A stretch of 37,444 nt of DNA from Olivibacter domesticus (lineage in GTDB: Bacteria > Bacteroidota > Bacteroidia > Sphingobacteriales > Sphingobacteriaceae). Positions within the stretch are counted from its first letter, which is position 1. Each line of letters starts with the position of its first letter. The DNA is taken from positions 1-37,444 of the forward strand of contig NZ_FOAF01000018.1 in assembly GCF_900109575.1 (NCBI RefSeq), in the 5' to 3' direction. The notes below the pieces were generated by a model that saw nothing but the letters and a program-made list of their open reading frames with translations, did no database searches and was not told the DNA's origin. Below are positions 34,758 to 37,444 of the stretch, in pieces. Position numbers and translations under genes: made by a program.

Positions 34758-36185
34758 CTAGCTCATTTTTAGCTTTTTTTGAATGTCCTGTACATAAGCC
34801 TTGAATTTTTTATCAGTGTCAATTAAGTCTTCGACTGTTTGACAGGCATAAATGACAGTTGAATGGTCACGACCACCAAAAAAAGCACCAATGGATTTTA
34901 GTGATGTTTTAGTGTGGTTTTTTGCCAAATACATCGAAATTTGCCTTGCTTGTACAATTTCTCGTTTTCTGGTTTTTGATTTAACCATCTCGACCGGAAC
35001 TTCAAAATACTCACAAACAAGCTTCTGTATATAATCTATTGAAATTTCCTTATGAGAGTTTTTGATAAAATTTTTGAGCATCGATTTAGCTAAATTTAAA
35101 TCGATTTCTTTTTTATTTAGTGTAGCTTGCGCCAGTAGAGAAACCATTGCTCCTTCAAGCTCGCGAACATTGTTATCGATGTTGTTTGCTACGTATTCTA
35201 CCACTTCGTAGGGTAAATCTATACCGTCTGCATACATTTTCTTTTTTAGGATGGCCATTCTTGTTTCAAGATCCGGCACTTGCATGTCCGCCGAAAGTCC
35301 CCACTTAAAACGGCTTAATAGACGTTCTTCTAATCCTGCTAAATCTTTTGGTGCTTTATCAGAAGTTAAGATGATTTGTTTCCCAGATTGGTGCAGGTGA
35401 TTAAATATATGAAAGAATATATCTTGCGTTTTGTCTTTGCCTGCAAAATTATGAACATCATCCATAATGATAACATCCATTGCTTGGTAAAAATTGACAA
35501 AGTCATTAATGGTATTGTTTTTCAGCGAGTCCACAAACTGTTGACAAAATTTTTCGCAGGAAACGTAAATGACCAATTTGTCGGGCATATTACGTTTAAC
35601 TTCGTTACCTATTGCTTGTGCAAGATGCGTTTTCCCAAGTCCAACCCCTCCGTAAATCATTAGTGGATTAAAAGAAGTACCCCCGGGTTTACTGGCAACG
35701 GCATAACCCGCAGATCTAGCTAAGCGATTACAGTCACCTTCAATAAAATTGTCAAATGTATAGTTTTGGTTAAGTTGTGGATCTACTTGAAGCTTCTTTA
35801 GTCCAGGAATAACAAAGGGGTTTTTAATATCCTTGTTTAAGGAAACCGGAACAGGTATCGATTGCCTCTTCCCTTCTGCACCATTTCCATTAGAAGGCAT
35901 ATTAGTTGTATATGGTATGTTCTTAGAAGATTTCTCAACAACTATATTATATTCGAGCCTGCCATTTTCTCCTAATTGTTTTTTGACAGTTTTTCTTAGT
36001 AAACCAACATAGTGCTCTTCCAACCATTCGTAAAAAAATAAACTGGGTACTTGTATGGTTAATACATTTCCTTCCAAACGCAACGCAGATATAGGCTCAA
36101 ACCATGTCTTGAAGCTTTGGGCAGGAATGTTATCTTTTATGATCTCTAGACAGCTATTCCATACACTTGTACTCGTTTTTTCCAT
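34758..36185 (-). CDS. dnaA: Chromosomal replication initiator DnaA
   Basis: This 475-aa AAA+ initiator opens the chromosome origin. Domain I (about 1-75) starts WNSCLEIIKDNIPAQSFKTWFEP, and a variable linker follows to about 120. The AAA+ domain has Walker A GGVGLGKT (179-186) and Walker B IIMDD (Asp242-Asp243). The C-terminal DNA-binding domain carries GGRDHSTVIYACQ. The ATG at 36185 is used; the frame extends two codons to a TTG. No dnaN or recF is adjacent. It reads away from the rRNA promoters. No cluster of DnaA boxes was found in the gene-free stretch upstream. Confidence 0.97.
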   Translation of the reverse strand: MEKTSTSVWNSCLEIIKDNIPAQSFKTWFEPISALRLEGNVLTIQVPSLFFYEWLEEHYVGLLRKTVKKQLGENGRLEYNIVVEKSSKNIPYTTNMPSNGNGAEGKRQSIPVPVSLNKDIKNPFVIPGLKKLQVDPQLNQNYTFDNFIEGDCNRLARSAGYAVASKPGGTSFNPLMIYGGVGLGKTHLAQAIGNEVKRNMPDKLVIYVSCEKFCQQFVDSLKNNTINDFVNFYQAMDVIIMDDVHNFAGKDKTQDIFFHIFNHLHQSGKQIILTSDKAPKDLAGLEERLLSRFKWGLSADMQVPDLETRMAILKKKMYADGIDLPYEVVEYVANNIDNNVRELEGAMVSLLAQATLNKKEIDLNLAKSMLKNFIKNSHKEISIDYIQKLVCEYFEVPVEMVKSKTRKREIVQARQISMYLAKNHTKTSLKSIGAFFGGRDHSTVIYACQTVEDLIDTDKKFKAYVQDIQKKLKMS

Positions 36186-36934
36186 ACTCAATTTTCTAAT
36201 AATCTGATTTTCAATATTTGAAGGTTAAAATGTTAATAACCTATCGGAGATTCGAAGTTCACAAAAAAAAACAACTAAAAAAATTAAAATTTAAATAATG
36301 TTTAAAATCACTGATAATCAAGGATTTAATTTGGTTTTTTTGTCTTTTGTTGGGCTTGTTTATATTAATGGAATAATTTTCCACATTATAAACATTGATG
36401 ACAAAATTACGTGAGGTAATATAGTGGTTTTTCTCTAACTTTTAAGGAAATTTAAAATTGTTTTTATCGAGTGTTGTTTGCCGGTAGTTTTGACTAAGTC
36501 CTGATTTTGCTCGACCTATTCTAAGTAATTGTTTATGACTTTTAGTAGGCCAAGTTTTGGTTACGTATTTGGTAAGCTGAGGTTATACTGTTTGATTCGT
36601 ACATTAGTGTTTACCAAGTGAGGTTTGACTATTCTTATTATTCTCTATGTTTCGTTGGTTTTAAGATTCGAGCACCTAGATCGCTATTTGTTGTACTGCG
36701 CTCAAAATATTCAATTTTTCGCAAGAAAAACGATTACGAGGTGAATCTATATAAATAGGATAGGTTGTCTATATAGGATAGGTTGTTTAAGGAAGTGTTC
36801 TGAAGTCGTACGTTACTGCTTGTAAAGGCTTGTCTTTTATGGGTAGCCTTGCCTTGCGGGGGGACGCTTTTCTCCAAGATTTCTAAAATAAAAGTACTTA
36901 GAAGATAAAAAGAAGGCATAAAGAGATCCGGTTT
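36186..36934. other. Gene-free region upstream of dnaA
   Basis: This stretch carries no convincing gene. The part next to dnaA (36230-36420) is very AT-rich with A- and T-runs. One sequence, TTTTCCACA (36377-36385), differs by one base from a DnaA box. The only other structure seen is the short tandem repeat at 36755-36786. No consensus dnaA promoter was found. Confidence 0.6.
36755..36786. repeat. Short tandem repeat, two units of 18 bp
   Basis: ATAGGATAGGTTGT occurs at 36755-36768 and again at 36773-36786, an 18-base period with four bases between. It is of unknown meaning. Confidence 0.8.
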
Positions 36935-37010
36935 GATCGTAAACAGATCGTTTATTTACCGTAAATCCATCGTGAATTTTACGATGGAAACACGATCCAT
37001 TTACGATGAG
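36935..37010. promoter_or_regulatory. Array of seven ATCGTnAA-like half-sites at 11-bp spacing
   Basis: Four units read forward: GATCGTAAACA (36935), GATCGTTTATT (36946), TACCGTAAATC (36957) and CATCGTGAATT (36968). Three follow inverted: TTTACGATGGA (36978), AACACGATCCA (36989) and TTTACGATGAG (37000). The CGT/ACG cores are centred at 36939, 36950, 36961, 36972, 36982, 36993 and 37004. That is 11 bases apart with a single 10, so all lie on about one face of the helix. The turnover forms CCATCGT...ACGATGG (36967-36987). The array lies 150-230 bases before the rRNA promoter P1. It is probably a protein-binding array; the protein is unknown. Confidence 0.7.
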
Positions 37011-37163
37011 ATATAAGATCTATCCGGGATCATTACAATTTTCAGGCATGTTCAGTCCGGTCTCCTGTATGGGGCCGGGGCGGCATCGGGGGGCTTCCGT
37101 GAAAAAAAAAGGGGCTGTTTTCCAGGCCTTTGCGCAGCAGGTAAAAAAAAGGGGGCGTCAGTA

Positions 37164-37194
37164 TTTGGAAAAGGGGAAAAGGTGCGTATCTTTG
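37164..37194 (+). promoter_or_regulatory. rRNA operon promoter P1
   Basis: TTTG (37164-37167), a 19-base spacer and TATCTTTG (37187-37194) match the Bacteroidota consensus exactly. An A-run (37143-37150) lies just upstream, as in strong promoters. Transcription would start near 37200. Confidence 0.8.
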
Positions 37195-37278
37195 CACTCC
37201 GCAAACGAAGGGATGTGGGAAGTTGTTTGAAGCAGGTGAGGGGTAACAGAGGGGGTTGAAAAAATATTAAAAAAATAT

Positions 37279-37309
37279 TTTGGAAAGGCGGAAAAGATTT
37301 CTACCTTTG
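37279..37309 (+). promoter_or_regulatory. rRNA operon promoter P2
   Basis: TTTG (37279-37282), a 19-base spacer and TACCTTTG (37302-37309). It is preceded by an A/T-rich stretch (37258-37281). The spacer resembles that of P1 (GGAAAGGCGGAAAAG against GGAAAAGGGGAAAAGG), so the two look like duplicates 115 bases apart. Confidence 0.85.
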
Positions 37310-37444
37310 CAGCCCCGCAGGGGGAAACCGGAGGCGCGATGCCGATGGGGATGAAAGAAAAGAGGGTTTCGTGCAGTGATGTGACGGGATACCACAACAG
37401 GCAGGAAGCGCGAGCGGAAGGCCGGAAAGTTCTTTAAGGAAATG
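37310..37444 (+). other. Leader of a ribosomal RNA operon (16S lies beyond the window)
   Basis: This GC-rich untranslated stretch starts at P2 and runs off the window. It has no reading frame of substance. It ends in GGAAAGTTCTTTAAGG (37424-37439), which contains a boxA-like GTTCTTTAA (37429-37437) of the kind bound by the Nus antitermination complex. No mature 16S sequence is present yet. That an rRNA operon follows is inferred from the tandem promoters and the boxA. Confidence 0.75.
37429..37437 (+). promoter_or_regulatory. boxA-like antitermination site
   Basis: GTTCTTTAA resembles the rRNA boxA core (GCTCTTTAA in E. coli) and sits at the expected place in the leader before 16S. Confidence 0.55.

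Noticed and set aside
36734-36919. Minus-strand open frame of 61 codons
   Set aside because: It covers the short tandem repeat, has no start signal and no recognisable sequence.
36186-36934. Chromosome origin (oriC) upstream of dnaA
   Set aside because: The region is AT-rich, but only one near-match to a DnaA box (TTTTCCACA at 36377) was found and no cluster. GC skew over the whole chromosome would be needed.
37006-37230. Open frame of 74 codons running over the rRNA promoter region
   Set aside because: It overlaps the phased array and promoter P1, is low-complexity (Gly, Lys and Arg runs) and resembles no protein.
1-37444. CRISPR array, intact insertion sequence or prophage
   Set aside because: No regularly spaced repeats with spacers, no transposase and no phage structural genes were seen.

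Overview
The window is a stretch of a Bacteroidota chromosome, most likely from the Sphingobacteriaceae or a close relative. The genus cannot be fixed from the sequence alone. The evidence is consistent: AT-rich DNA, sparse Shine-Dalgarno sequences, and repeated promoters of the Bacteroidota type (TTTG or TTG, about 19-21 bases, then TAnnTTTG). The gene sets also fit, including rpmF-plsX-fabH-accB-accC and a MarR / hydroxyacyl-CoA dehydrogenase / thiolase / acyl-CoA dehydrogenase operon. It is mostly core-genome sequence. I see no intact mobile element, CRISPR array or prophage.

Layout. 1-51 is the 5' part of a minus-strand tRNA-Val(UAC) with its promoter. 52-633 has no intact gene but holds a possible tyrosine-recombinase remnant and two hairpin terminators. 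634-2010 (minus) is a BadF-type sugar kinase followed by a glutathione peroxidase. 2118-7731 (minus) is a complete tripartite RND efflux operon. 7955-9760 is an M61 peptidase, which converges on a small outer-membrane protein across a 44-bp perfect palindrome.

10579-19665 is a fatty-acid degradation region: an acyl-CoA ligase, then a MarR regulator with the fused dehydrogenase/hydratase, thiolase and acyl-CoA dehydrogenase. A minus-strand JmjC/cupin gene lies between the two parts. A 17-bp sequence containing a TATGC-nn-GCATA inverted repeat occurs once beside the -7 box of each fatty-acid promoter. It is probably the MarR operator and would join the two transcripts into one regulon.

19916-20722 is a secreted DUF4198-like protein. 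20742-25119 (minus) is tatC-rpiB-M28 peptidase-lutB. 25241-30069 (minus) is the DUF177-rpmF-plsX-fabH-accB-accC lipid and ribosome cluster. pdxA and rsmA diverge from a shared interval, and rsmA overlaps a D-2-hydroxyacid dehydrogenase gene by four bases. Then come an A-type Fe-S carrier, a hotdog thioesterase, a small heat-shock protein with an unusually good Shine-Dalgarno, and dnaA.

36186-37444 has no gene. Its right part is the upstream region of an rRNA operon, with two matching promoters (each TTTG-N19-TAnnTTTG), a GC-rich leader and a boxA-like sequence at the edge. Some 150-230 bases before the first promoter there is an array of seven ATCGTnAA-like half-sites, four in one orientation and three inverted, spaced 11 bp apart (10 at the turnover). 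This array and the shared fatty-acid operator are the two most interesting signals. No wholly new multi-gene system is apparent.
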